This document shows, in pieces, positions 45,330 through 54,816 of a DNA stretch of 64,000 nucleotides. Within the stretch, counting starts at the first letter, position 1. Each line of letters opens with the position of its first letter. The translations under genes and the position numbers were made by a program. The stretch is from Bacillus cereus (GTDB lineage Bacteria > Bacillota > Bacilli > Bacillales > Bacillaceae_G): assembly GCF_002584535.1 (NCBI RefSeq), contig NZ_NUOT01000005.1:1-64000 (forward strand), read 5' to 3'. Below the pieces are notes generated by a model, which worked only from the letters and a program-made list of their open reading frames with translations, ran no database searches and was not told the DNA's origin.

Positions 45330-45471
45330 CGGGCAGTAAGACCCCCACCTCAAAATTCGGCAAAAACAAAGAAGTTAGGTGGGAGATCAACGGCCCGTAA
45401 AAACCCGATTGGTTCAACTAATAATCATTGGGGGATGAAGAAAATCCTCAATGATTAAAGTTCCACTTTAT
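45329..45471 (+). mobile_element. IS200/IS605-type end or bcr-like repeat
   Basis: A ~143-base non-coding element. CACCT (45346-45350) pairs with AGGTG across a loop; GGGC (45331) and GCCC form an outer stem; TAATCATTGGGGGAT (45420-45434) pairs with ATCCTCAATGATTA (45444-45457). The right part, with this last hairpin and the tail GTTCCACTTTAT, matches what I remember of the right ends of TnpB-encoding IS605-family elements in the B. cereus group, and the TTTAT edge fits the target reported for bcr1 repeats. No transposase gene is present. The name is from memory, not a search. Confidence 0.55.
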
Positions 45472-45569
45472 AAGCGCCTAACCAATTCATACATCAAGTA
45501 TAGGGGATAATAATAGAGGTGTATTTATGATAGTGGCGTAAGAGATTTCCCATAAAGGTGTGATTAGGC

Positions 45570-46601
45570 ATGAGCCAAAAAGTAAGTGTAATAATACCAG
45601 TTTATAACGTAGAAAAATATATCACTCAGTGCATAGAGTCACTTTTAAATCAAACACTTCAAGAGTGTGAGTTTATATTTATTAATGATGGTTCAACAGA
45701 TAACAGCAGAGAAATAATTGAGAAGTATAAGGAATTAGATGACCGGATTATACTTATCAATCAAAGAAATCAAGGTGTAAGTGTTGCTAGAAATAGGGGC
45801 TTACATTTAGCGGTTGGGGAATATGTTGGATTTGTTGATGCTGATGATTCTGTAAAAAGAGATATGTATAGGGTGTTATATAATTCGGTAAAAGAAAGTA
45901 ATTGTGATGTAGTTATATCAAATTTCGAGAGTGAAACAGAAGGGCATAAGGTAACTACAAAATATCCATTTCCTATAGATACTGTTCTCAAAAGGGATTA
46001 TATAGATCGAGAATTATTACCTTATTTTCTGAAGGCAGATAACTTGAATACCGTTGTAAATAAGATTTATCGAAATAATGTAATCAAGGAAAATGACGTT
46101 AAATTTCCAAATGGAATTGCATTGGGGGAAGATGGAATGTTTAACGTTGAATTCTTTAGTGTTGCAACCCGTATGAAATATATCAATTATGCAGGTTATC
46201 ATTATAGGGAAGTAGCTGGTAGTGCTACTAGAAATATATCGAAAAGAGATTACTTTCAGAGGGCTGTAGAAGTATATACTATGGAATTGCCTAAAATATA
46301 TACTGATAAATTTAATAAAGTAAAAATAGATCAATTAAAATCAATAAAGTTTATTAATAGTGTAATGTCCTATATACACGTTTATTTTACACCGTCTAAA
46401 GATGTAAGTTTCAGTAAGCGGTATAAATACGTAAAAAGTATGATACGAAATAAACATGTGAGAGAGGCACTACCTATATATTATAGTGAAATTTATAGCA
46501 AGCTAGGAAGATATGAGCGGCTAATAATAAATTTAATAAAGAGACAATCAACGGTTGGGTTATATTGCGTCACAGCCTACAGTAGATTTAGAAATAAATA
46601 A
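45570..46601 (+). CDS. GT2 glycosyltransferase (EpsJ-like)
   Basis: A 343-residue GT-A protein with VIIPVYNVEKYITQCIESLL, INDGSTDNS, the GVSVARNRGL loop and the metal site GFVDADDSV. The C-terminal ~100 residues are basic and contain a short hydrophobic segment. GTGATTAGGC is a weak ribosome site before the ATG. It is the first gene after the inserted repeat element, so its transcription depends on reading through it. Confidence 0.85.
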   Translation: MSQKVSVIIPVYNVEKYITQCIESLLNQTLQECEFIFINDGSTDNSREIIEKYKELDDRIILINQRNQGVSVARNRGLHLAVGEYVGFVDADDSVKRDMYRVLYNSVKESNCDVVISNFESETEGHKVTTKYPFPIDTVLKRDYIDRELLPYFLKADNLNTVVNKIYRNNVIKENDVKFPNGIALGEDGMFNVEFFSVATRMKYINYAGYHYREVAGSATRNISKRDYFQRAVEVYTMELPKIYTDKFNKVKIDQLKSIKFINSVMSYIHVYFTPSKDVSFSKRYKYVKSMIRNKHVREALPIYYSEIYSKLGRYERLIINLIKRQSTVGLYCVTAYSRFRNK

Positions 46602-46619
46602 TAGTGAGGGAGTTTAAGT

Positions 46620-47780
46620 ATGAAAATCATGATGTTTGCCCATGGCGGAAGTCTGAATAGAGGGTGTGAGGCTATTGTTCGTTCCTCTACTAATATCATA
46701 AAAGAAGAGGTAGATGAAGCAAAGATATATTTGATATCAAGTAAGCCTGAAACAGATAGGATTATAACAAAGTTAGATGGAATATATGATGGTTCTACTA
46801 AGAGTATAGCAAAGTACTCATATGATTGGTGGATGGCTTTACTTAAAGTAAAAATGTTTAATGATGAATCTTATGCAATAGCTAAAATGGAAGATAATAT
46901 AATTAAACATATAAAGAATATGGATGTATGCTTATCTATAGGCGGAGATAATTATTGTTACGGGGAGCAGCCTGCATTGTATGAAATAGATAAAAAAGTA
47001 AAAGCAGCAGGAAAGAAGTTAGTGTTATGGGGATGTTCTATAGGTGAAGAGGATATGTCGGAGAGAAAGTTAGGTGACTTAAAACAGTTTGATTTAATAT
47101 TAGCTCGTGAAACTCTTACCTATAATATGTTGAAAAACAAGGGACTGAATAATGTTAAATTGTGTGCAGATCCTGCATTTACCATGGAGAAAGAAGAGTT
47201 GGAATTACCTAAAGGATGGCAAGAGGAAAATACAATAGGTCTTAATTTTAGTCCACTTGTATGGAATAGAAATAAGGATTCACAAGTTGCGGTAAGAGAT
47301 TTAATTAATCATATACTAGATACTACAGATTCAACAATTGCCCTCACACCGCATGTTATGCAGGATGGGAATAATGATTATGAGGTTCTGCATACATATT
47401 ATGAGGAATTTAAAAATACAGGTAGGGTAATTATATTACCAAACAATTTAAATGCAATACAATATAAAGGCTATATAGCTAGGATGCGATTCTTTATAGG
47501 AGCTAGAACACATGCCACGATAGCGGCTTACTCAAACTGTGTTCCAACTATGGTATTGGGATACAGTATAAAATCGAAGGGAATAGCTAAAGACTTATTT
47601 GGAGAAGAGAAATTAGTCTTAAATATAGAAGAAATATCTAATAGTAATAAATTAAAAGCTAAATTCGATGAGATGGTAAGAGAAGAAGATCAATTAAAAC
47701 GAAAACTAGAGCAAACTATGCCTAATATTAAAAGAATGTCATATAAAGCGGTAGAATACTTACAAGAATTAGCTAAGTAA
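46620..47780 (+). CDS. polysaccharide pyruvyl transferase family protein
   Basis: A 386-residue member of the PssK/CsaB/EpsI-type family, which transfers pyruvate from PEP onto a sugar as a ketal. It has an N-terminal glycine-rich HGGSLNRGCEAIVRSS, a SIGGDNYCYG loop, ILARETLTYNMLKN, LCADPAFTME, and the C-terminal GARTHATIAAYSNCVPTMVLGYSIKSKGIAKDLFG. The last is the conserved R-H motif of the family. GTGAGGGAG precedes the ATG. Pyruvylation would add negative charge to the polymer. Confidence 0.88.
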   Translation: MKIMMFAHGGSLNRGCEAIVRSSTNIIKEEVDEAKIYLISSKPETDRIITKLDGIYDGSTKSIAKYSYDWWMALLKVKMFNDESYAIAKMEDNIIKHIKNMDVCLSIGGDNYCYGEQPALYEIDKKVKAAGKKLVLWGCSIGEEDMSERKLGDLKQFDLILARETLTYNMLKNKGLNNVKLCADPAFTMEKEELELPKGWQEENTIGLNFSPLVWNRNKDSQVAVRDLINHILDTTDSTIALTPHVMQDGNNDYEVLHTYYEEFKNTGRVIILPNNLNAIQYKGYIARMRFFIGARTHATIAAYSNCVPTMVLGYSIKSKGIAKDLFGEEKLVLNIEEISNSNKLKAKFDEMVREEDQLKRKLEQTMPNIKRMSYKAVEYLQELAK

Positions 47781-47794
47781 ATCGAGGTTATATT

Positions 47795-48985
47795 ATGAAA
47801 AAAAATTTATTATTTGTTATGCCTAGTCTATCTGCTGGTGGTGGAGAAAAAAGTCTGGTAAATTTACTATCCCAAATAGATTATCAGTTATATAATGTGG
47901 ATTTATTTTTGTTTAACCATGAAGGTATATTTATGGAATTTGTACCAAAAGATGTACAAATTTTGCCTATACCAGAAGCATATAAGACGTTTACTTTACC
48001 TTTGTTTAAATCGGTCAAAGCATTTTTATTAAAAGGAGAAATATCACTAGCATATAATAGATGTATGTTCACTATGAAGAATAGAATAGGAAAAAATACA
48101 TCGATAAAGGAACAATGCAGCTGGAAATATATTGCTAAGTCTTTAAATGAAATTGAGAAACAGTATGATGCTACTATAGGGTTCTTAGAAAAAACCGCTA
48201 CATATTTTTGTGTAGATAAGGTGAAAGCACATAAAAAAATAGGATGGGTACACATTGATTATAATAAATTAGGAATGGATTCGAACTTTGATGTTTTGTA
48301 CTTCAAAAAGCTAAACAATATAGTTACAGTATCGGAAGAGTGTGCCAACATTCTAAAAAATAGATTTCCTAATCAAAAAGATGAAATAAGTGTTATTTAC
48401 AATATTGTATCACCGACAATGATACATAAAATGGCTAATCAAGAAAATAAGGATGTTTATGTTAAGCAAGATAATGAAATTATTATCCTTTCGATAGGTA
48501 GGTTGCACTATCAAAAAGGCTTTGAAATGGCTATAGAATCCTGTAAGAAATTAATAGATAAAGGATACAAAATAAAGTGGAATATTATAGGTGAGGGGGA
48601 AGAAAGAGAACAACTGACTAATTTGATAAAAGCAAATAAATTAGAAAATAATTTCAAATTGTTAGGGTTAAAATCTAATCCTTACCCGTATATAAAACAA
48701 GCAGATATTTATGCACAGACATCTAAATTTGAAGGGAAATCTATAGCAATTGATGAGGCAAAAATATTGAATAAGCCTATACTTGTTACTGATTTTAGTA
48801 CTGCGAAAGATCAAATTGACAACGAGATAAATGGATTAATTGTAGACATGAAACCAGAGGCTATTGCAGAAGGAATTGAGAGACTTATAAAAGATATAAA
48901 ACTAAAGAAAACATTAGTAAGTAACCTTTCGAAAGAGAAATTAGGAACGGAAGAAGAAATATATAAGTTATATGAAATTCTATAA
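47795..48985 (+). CDS. GT4 glycosyltransferase, second of three paralogues
   Basis: A 396-residue GT-B protein with SLSAGGGEKSLVNLLSQID, IGWVHIDYNKLG, ILSIGRLHYQKGFEMAIESC and PYPYIKQADIYAQTSKFEGKSIAIDEAKIL. It is strikingly like the next gene product over its whole length and more distantly like the one at 44127. TCGAGG is a weak ribosome site. The stop is 12 bases before the next start. Confidence 0.86.
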   Translation: MKKNLLFVMPSLSAGGGEKSLVNLLSQIDYQLYNVDLFLFNHEGIFMEFVPKDVQILPIPEAYKTFTLPLFKSVKAFLLKGEISLAYNRCMFTMKNRIGKNTSIKEQCSWKYIAKSLNEIEKQYDATIGFLEKTATYFCVDKVKAHKKIGWVHIDYNKLGMDSNFDVLYFKKLNNIVTVSEECANILKNRFPNQKDEISVIYNIVSPTMIHKMANQENKDVYVKQDNEIIILSIGRLHYQKGFEMAIESCKKLIDKGYKIKWNIIGEGEEREQLTNLIKANKLENNFKLLGLKSNPYPYIKQADIYAQTSKFEGKSIAIDEAKILNKPILVTDFSTAKDQIDNEINGLIVDMKPEAIAEGIERLIKDIKLKKTLVSNLSKEKLGTEEEIYKLYEIL

Positions 48986-48997
48986 TGGGTGAAGTTC

Positions 48998-50191
48998 ATG
49001 AAAAAAAATATATTATTTATAATGAATAATCTAAATTGTGGTGGGGCTGAAAAAGCCCTAATTTCTTTATTGGAAGTTATAGATTATTCTAAATACAAAG
49101 TAGATTTATTTTTATTTAAGCATGAAGGAATATTTATAAATAAGTTACCAAAAGAAGTCACTGTATTACCAGAACCGATAAAATATAAATATTTTGATAT
49201 GCCCATAAAAAAGTCTTTTACAGAATTAATAAAAATAGGAGATTTTAAAACGATATTTTCTAGAGGGGTATTAGGTTATCTGGCTAAGACAGAAACAAAT
49301 GGGGCTATAATTGAACAAAAAATATGGAAATATATGTCAAACTCGATAGGTAAAATCAATGAGGAATACGATGTAGCTATAGGATTCCAGGAAAAAAACC
49401 CTATATATTTCTGTGTAGACAAGGTAAAAGCAAAAAAAAAGATTGGATGGATACACACGGATTATAACAAATTAGGGATTGATTATAGCAAAGAAAAATT
49501 TTATTTTGGTAAACTGGATCATATAGTGACTGTATCAGAAGAGCTAGTAAATATTTTAAAAGAGAATTTTCCTGAACATGAAAAAAAAATTGGGTGTATA
49601 CATAATATAGTTTCTTCCAGAATGATAAGGAAAATGTCATTAGAGAAAGTTGATTTTAAAGAAGAGAACGATAGAAGTATATCATTAATTTCGGTAGGAA
49701 GATTGGCTAAAGAAAAGGGATTAGATATCTCTTTAGAAGCATTTAATATACTCATAAAAAAAGGGTACGACCTTACATGGTATTTGATTGGAGAAGGCAA
49801 CGTAAGAGAAGAACTTAAAAGAATTATAAAGGAAGAAAAACTGGAGAAAAGAGTAAAATTATTAGGTGTAAAAGAAAATCCATATCCATACATAAAACAA
49901 GCAGATATATATATGCAAACATCTAGATATGAAGGTAAATCTATTTCTATAGATGAGGCAAAAATACTGGCAAAGCCAATATTAATTACTAATTTTGAGA
50001 CAGCTAATAATCATATAAGAAATAATATCAATGGAGTAATTGCAGAGATGACCCCTATGTCAGTGGCAAATCATCTTGAGTTATTAATAAAAGAAGAAAA
50101 GTTAAGAAGTAAGTTTATCGATAATCTCAAGAAAGAAGAATTGGGGACAGAAGATGAAGTGGATCATTTGTATAACTTAATAAATGGTTAA
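48998..50191 (+). CDS. GT4 glycosyltransferase, third of three paralogues
   Basis: A 397-residue GT-B protein: NNLNCGGAEKALISLLEVID, IGWIHTDYNKLGID, LISVGRLAKEKGLDISLEAF and PYPYIKQADIYMQTSRYEGKSISIDEAKIL. ATG 48998 is preferred over GTG 48989, which lies on the GGGTGAAG site. Close similarity to the upstream neighbour in order and wording of motifs points to a tandem duplication. Confidence 0.86.
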   Translation: MKKNILFIMNNLNCGGAEKALISLLEVIDYSKYKVDLFLFKHEGIFINKLPKEVTVLPEPIKYKYFDMPIKKSFTELIKIGDFKTIFSRGVLGYLAKTETNGAIIEQKIWKYMSNSIGKINEEYDVAIGFQEKNPIYFCVDKVKAKKKIGWIHTDYNKLGIDYSKEKFYFGKLDHIVTVSEELVNILKENFPEHEKKIGCIHNIVSSRMIRKMSLEKVDFKEENDRSISLISVGRLAKEKGLDISLEAFNILIKKGYDLTWYLIGEGNVREELKRIIKEEKLEKRVKLLGVKENPYPYIKQADIYMQTSRYEGKSISIDEAKILAKPILITNFETANNHIRNNINGVIAEMTPMSVANHLELLIKEEKLRSKFIDNLKKEELGTEDEVDHLYNLING

Positions 50192-50239
50192 ATATAGCAT
50201 TTAAAAATAAGTTAAATAATACATCCATTGGAGGTCATT

Positions 50240-50799
50240 ATGTTAAGTCGGGTAAAAAAATCCTCAATGGTGAAATTAGGAATTGTATCCCTTGAAGATT
50301 TAACAATAGAAGCGTGTGTGCAAAGAGTTATGAAGATAGGGAAAAATTGTAGTGGATTAGCTGGAAGTACAATTGACTATGCTCATTGTTGGCTAATAGA
50401 AATAGGTGATAATGTTACATTTGCCCCCAAGTATATCTCCTTGCACATGACGCCAGTACGAAACGATATTTAGATTATACAAAAATAGCGAAAATAAAAA
50501 TAGAAGACAATGTATTTGTAAGAGCAAGGGCCTTAATTATGCCTGGGATTACAATAGGGAAAAATGCTATTGTGGCTGTGGGAAGTGTAGTAACAAAATC
50601 AGTTCCAGAAGGGTACATTGTTGGGGGAAATCCAGCGGAAATTATAGGGAAAACAAAAGATTATATCAATAGGCACAAATTAAATCTAGAGACAGCACAT
50701 CGTTATGATAAAAGCTGGACAATAGGTGAGAATATCACGCTAGATATGTGTACCAAAATGTCAGAAGCATTAGGTAGTACTGTTGGATATGTTAAATAA
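50240..50799 (+). pseudogene. hexapeptide-repeat acyltransferase, frameshifted
   Basis: Two adjacent frames together encode one left-handed beta-helix acyltransferase of about 186 residues. The first frame starts at ATG 50240 (GGAGG 5-10 bases upstream) and runs through IEIGDNVTFAP, then leaves the family sequence and stops at 50473. The second frame carries AHDASTKRYLDYTKI, then ARALIMPGITIGKNAIVAVGSVVTKSVPEGYIVGGNPAEIIG, and ends at 50799. The break maps to the CCCCC run at 50424-50428: one extra C would restore APQVYLLAHDAS. This is a real mutation, a slippage switch, or a sequencing error. Confidence 0.85.
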
Positions 50800-50838
50800 G
50801 TATTTAAATTATTTTTACATTGAAAGGGCAATATAAAG

Positions 50839-52020
50839 ATGATATTTCAAATTTTGAGTTGCATTGTAGTTTTTATTATTCTAATGATTATTACCATAGA
50901 TGTAGTACCTGTAATAAAAGATTGGGTACTGAGAATTCATATGGGGAGATATGAGGATAAATCCATATGGAATAACACTATAACGAAAAAAGGGTCTAAG
51001 TGGTTACTAAACACACCAAAAATAAAAGTAACAGACAATACAAGATTAGTTGTATTAGATATGCTGAAAGGAAATTATACGAAAAGTACGATACAACATT
51101 GGCAAGAAGCATCATTAGTATTAGGTTTATCTGAGTATTTAAGACATAATGATGATAAGGAAATGAAATATGAGATTGAAAAATTTTTGAATTCAAAATT
51201 TGATAGTAGTGGTCAATGGCTAGAAAAACCTAAGCATATAGATGGAGCTATACTCGCTTACGCTATTATGAAGTTGGATCATATCGACATAAACAAATAT
51301 AAAAAGGCATTAGATTATACATGGGAAATGATTAAAGATCATATAGGTGAAGACGGCACAGTAGAATATAGGAAGTTTATGAAGAGCTACAGATATGTAG
51401 ATACTATAGGATTTATATGCCCCTTTTTAGTTTGTTATGGTACTAGATATAACGAGGAAGAATGTATAGATTTAGCAGTGAAACAAATTAGGGAGTATGA
51501 AAAGTACGGAATGTTACATAAACATTCGCTACCATGTCATGTCTACAAGATAGAGAATAAAGTCCCTCTTGGATTATATGGATGGGGAAGAGGTCTTGGT
51601 TGGTTTGCTATTGGTCTTATAGATGCTTGGAATGAATTGCCCCAAGATAGTAAATATAAATTATCACTTGAGGAGAGTGTTAAAAGGTTTGCGAAAACTG
51701 CAATGAGTTTTCAACAAGATAATGGAAGTTGGAATTGGACTGTAACTAGAAATGAGAGTAGGCCTGATTCTTCTGCTACAGCTACACTTGGATGGTTTAT
51801 GTTAAATGCTTCAAAGATAGATGAAATTTCAAGTGAATGCATGGATAGTGTAGAGAGAGCTATGCATTATTTAATGCAAGTTACAAGAAAAGATGGAGCA
51901 GTTGAATTTTCCCAAGGAGATACAAAGGATATAGGAGTATATTCTACATTGTTTAATATTCTGCCTTTTACCCAAGGATTTTGTATGAGGAGCATTAATT
52001 TATATTTAAATAAAAATTAA
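50839..52020 (+). CDS. glycoside hydrolase family 88/105-like protein
   Basis: A 393-residue protein with an N-terminal transmembrane anchor (residues 4-24), which would place the enzyme outside or facing the membrane. The body is an alpha/alpha-barrel type with GLYGWGRGLGWFAIGLIDAW, similar to the WGRGNGW motif of GH88/GH105 unsaturated uronyl hydrolases, and SRPDSSATATLGWFML near the C-terminus. Those enzymes remove an unsaturated uronic acid left by a polysaccharide lyase. A hydrolase inside a synthesis operon may trim or release the polymer. GAAAGGGC precedes the ATG. Confidence 0.72.
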   Translation: MIFQILSCIVVFIILMIITIDVVPVIKDWVLRIHMGRYEDKSIWNNTITKKGSKWLLNTPKIKVTDNTRLVVLDMLKGNYTKSTIQHWQEASLVLGLSEYLRHNDDKEMKYEIEKFLNSKFDSSGQWLEKPKHIDGAILAYAIMKLDHIDINKYKKALDYTWEMIKDHIGEDGTVEYRKFMKSYRYVDTIGFICPFLVCYGTRYNEEECIDLAVKQIREYEKYGMLHKHSLPCHVYKIENKVPLGLYGWGRGLGWFAIGLIDAWNELPQDSKYKLSLEESVKRFAKTAMSFQQDNGSWNWTVTRNESRPDSSATATLGWFMLNASKIDEISSECMDSVERAMHYLMQVTRKDGAVEFSQGDTKDIGVYSTLFNILPFTQGFCMRSINLYLNKN

Positions 52021-52223
52021 GTATAAATAATGTATAAGATAGGTTTTTATAAATTAGATGGATATGTTAGGAAGTTAATAATTTTGGTTGAATGAAGTAA
52101 GACATGATTTCCCGCCAGTAGAGTAAAATCTGTGGTGCTTTTTTTATGGGAAAATGAAATAAAAAGGTGAAAGTAATAGATTATATGAGAAGTAAGCAAG
52201 GTTCATACAAAGGATGATTATAA

Positions 52224-53105
52224 ATGAGAATAACAGTATTCACCCCAACGTATAACAGAGGATATATTATAGAGAAATTATACAGATCATTACAGGAGCA
52301 AACGTATAGAAATTTTGAATGGTTAGTCATTGATGATGGATCAAGTGATAATACAGAGGAATTATTTAAAGTGTGGAAATTAGAAGAAAATTCATTTTCC
52401 ATACGATACTATAAAGTTGAAAATGGAGGAAAACATAGAGCAATTAACAAGGGTGTTGATTTGGCTGAAGGAGAAATGTTTTTTATCGTAGATTCCGATG
52501 ATCATGTTACGGAGGATGCATTAGAAAGTATAGTAGAATGGGAAAATAGTTTGGAGGATAAAAAATTATTTTGTGGTGTTTCTGGTAATAGGGGAGGGAG
52601 CAGTAAGGATTTTTTAGGAACAACGTTTAAAGGTGAATATGTTGATGCAACTTCACTTGAACGGAATAAATACAATATAACAGGAGATAAAGCTGAAGCC
52701 TTTTATACCGATATACTAAGGAAATACAAGTTTCATGAGTTTGAAGGGGAAAAATTTATGACAGAGGCTACGGTATGGAATCGGATGGCTTATGAAGGTT
52801 ATAAAATAAGATGGTTTAATAAGACAATATATATATGTAATTATTTAGAAGATGGTTTAACAAAAAATATGAGGGATATATTTGCTAAAAGTCCGAAAGG
52901 TACCGCATATTACATAAATCAGCAAATTGAATTTTATAAGTGTGGCCTGAAAGGGAAATTATCCTATTATAATTTATATTATGATTTTGTTAAGTCTAAT
53001 TTAAATGTAAAGAAAGCTGCAGAGCATTTGGGGATTCATTCGTTTACTTTAATATCAGCTATCTTGTTGGCTACATGTAAAAAATCTATATCAAGAAGGT
53101 TTTAA
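52224..53105 (+). CDS. GT2 glycosyltransferase
   Basis: A 293-residue GT-A protein: TVFTPTYNRGYIIEKLYRSL, IDDGSSDNT, the GGKHRAINKG loop, IVDSDDHV metal site and FEGEKFMTEATVWNRMA. It resembles the protein encoded at 40482. A weak site (AAAGGATG) precedes the ATG. The 203-base gap upstream has no gene. The stop is 1 base before the flippase gene, so the two are coupled. Confidence 0.85.
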   Translation: MRITVFTPTYNRGYIIEKLYRSLQEQTYRNFEWLVIDDGSSDNTEELFKVWKLEENSFSIRYYKVENGGKHRAINKGVDLAEGEMFFIVDSDDHVTEDALESIVEWENSLEDKKLFCGVSGNRGGSSKDFLGTTFKGEYVDATSLERNKYNITGDKAEAFYTDILRKYKFHEFEGEKFMTEATVWNRMAYEGYKIRWFNKTIYICNYLEDGLTKNMRDIFAKSPKGTAYYINQQIEFYKCGLKGKLSYYNLYYDFVKSNLNVKKAAEHLGIHSFTLISAILLATCKKSISRRF

Positions 53106-53106
53106 T

Positions 53107-54654
53107 ATGAGAGTAAAAAATTCCCTAATTAATATATCTGCTGGAATCGGAAATCAAATCATTGTCACATCTTTAAGCTTTATTTCAAGAACCGTATTTA
53201 TCAATAATCTGGGCATTGAATATCTAGGTATAAATGGATTTCTTACTAATATACTTTCTATGCTTTCGTTAGCGGAGGCAGGAATAGGTGCTAGTATAAT
53301 GTACAGTCTTTATAAGCCGGTCGCAGAAAATGATCAAGAAAAAATCAACATACTTATGAGATTGTATCGGAAAGCATATATGGTAATTGCCTTGATTGTC
53401 TTGTTACTCGGTTTGTCCTTAATGCCGTTTCTTGGATACTTTATTAAAGATTCGAATGTTGAAAATATTCATTGGATTTACCTTATATTTTTATTCAATA
53501 CAGTTGCTCCTTATCTGTACATGCATAAGAATTCGTTTTTAAGTGTTTCTCAGAAGGGCTATATTGTAACAGGAATATATTCCATATCTTCAATTGTATC
53601 TGCTTGTCTCAAAATTGGAATACTTCACTTTACAAAAAATTATATTTTATATTTAGTTATCGACAGTATGATAACAGTTACTACTAGCATTGCTTTGGCA
53701 ATCATAGTCAACAGGATGTACCCGTTTTTAAAAGATAAAGTTTCGGGTGTATTAGATGCTGAAACTAAAGATAAAATTGTTAAGAATGTGAAAGCAATTG
53801 TGTTGCAAAACATAGGAAATTACTTAGTATTAGGTACCGATAACATTATCATATCTTCATTTATTAGTGTAGCAGCAGTTGGACTGTATTCTAACTACAG
53901 TATGTTAATAGACATTTGTAGGAATTTTACTTATCAAATTTTTAATAATACATACCATAGTGTAGGGAATTTAGTAGCAAAAGAAAGTATAGAGAAGGTT
54001 TATAGTGTGTATAAGGTCTATATGCTTTTGAATTTTTGGTTATACTCATTCTTCTCTATATTATTATGTATTATAATGGAGCCCTTTATCACTTTATGGA
54101 TTGGATCAGAGTATCTTATGAGTAAAAGTGTGTTGTTTGTATTAGTAATTATTTTTTATGAAAGAGGCATGAGGAACTCCATAACAACTGTGAAAACTAC
54201 AGCGGGTGTTTTTCATGAGGATAGATATGCACCTTTGTTTCAAGCTGCTGTCAACCTAGCTTTTTCTATCGTACTAGTTAAATATCTGGGGATAATGGGT
54301 GTATTTCTTGGTACCCTTGTAAGTGTGATTACTGTTCCTTTCTGGCTTACCCCTTATTTAGTATACAAAAATGTATTTAATAGGCCTGTAATGGATTATT
54401 TCTTAAAATACGCCTACTACGCAGCAATAGGTATAGGAACGTATTTTATTACAAGTTTTGCGAGCAATTTCACGTTATCAAGCAATTTCTTGGAGTTATT
54501 GTTAAAGGGAATCATATGTATCATAGTTCCTAATGTGATTTATATATTGATTTTTCATAAAACAACGGAATTTAAATATTTATTTGGGATTATTAGAGGG
54601 ATTTCACAAAAGTTATTAAAAAAATTTAAGTTAAATAAGGGGATTCCCTCCTAA
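53107..54654 (+). CDS. polysaccharide flippase (Wzx/EpsK-like)
   Basis: A 515-residue membrane protein with about twelve to fourteen hydrophobic helices, of the MOP superfamily that flips lipid-linked repeat units. The N-terminus SRTVFINNLGIEYLGINGFLTNILSMLSLAEAGIG and the EDRYAPLFQAAVNLAFSIVLVKYLGIMGVFLGTLVS segment are typical of capsule and exopolysaccharide flippases. Together with the EpsG-like protein it forms a Wzx/Wzy-type assembly route. The TagGH exporter upstream belongs to the other locus. Confidence 0.88.
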   Translation: MRVKNSLINISAGIGNQIIVTSLSFISRTVFINNLGIEYLGINGFLTNILSMLSLAEAGIGASIMYSLYKPVAENDQEKINILMRLYRKAYMVIALIVLLLGLSLMPFLGYFIKDSNVENIHWIYLIFLFNTVAPYLYMHKNSFLSVSQKGYIVTGIYSISSIVSACLKIGILHFTKNYILYLVIDSMITVTTSIALAIIVNRMYPFLKDKVSGVLDAETKDKIVKNVKAIVLQNIGNYLVLGTDNIIISSFISVAAVGLYSNYSMLIDICRNFTYQIFNNTYHSVGNLVAKESIEKVYSVYKVYMLLNFWLYSFFSILLCIIMEPFITLWIGSEYLMSKSVLFVLVIIFYERGMRNSITTVKTTAGVFHEDRYAPLFQAAVNLAFSIVLVKYLGIMGVFLGTLVSVITVPFWLTPYLVYKNVFNRPVMDYFLKYAYYAAIGIGTYFITSFASNFTLSSNFLELLLKGIICIIVPNVIYILIFHKTTEFKYLFGIIRGISQKLLKKFKLNKGIPS

Positions 54655-54816
54655 TTCGAATCAAAGTGTTATTATATGCTATTAACACGTGTTTTAAGGG
54701 GAAAATTCAAGAGCTATAAGCTATGGAATGAAAGGATCCTTTTTATTGTTAGAGTTCATATACCCAATCTATTTAAGCTATAGAAGCATAATATATAGAA
54801 AAAAGGAAGTGGGAAT

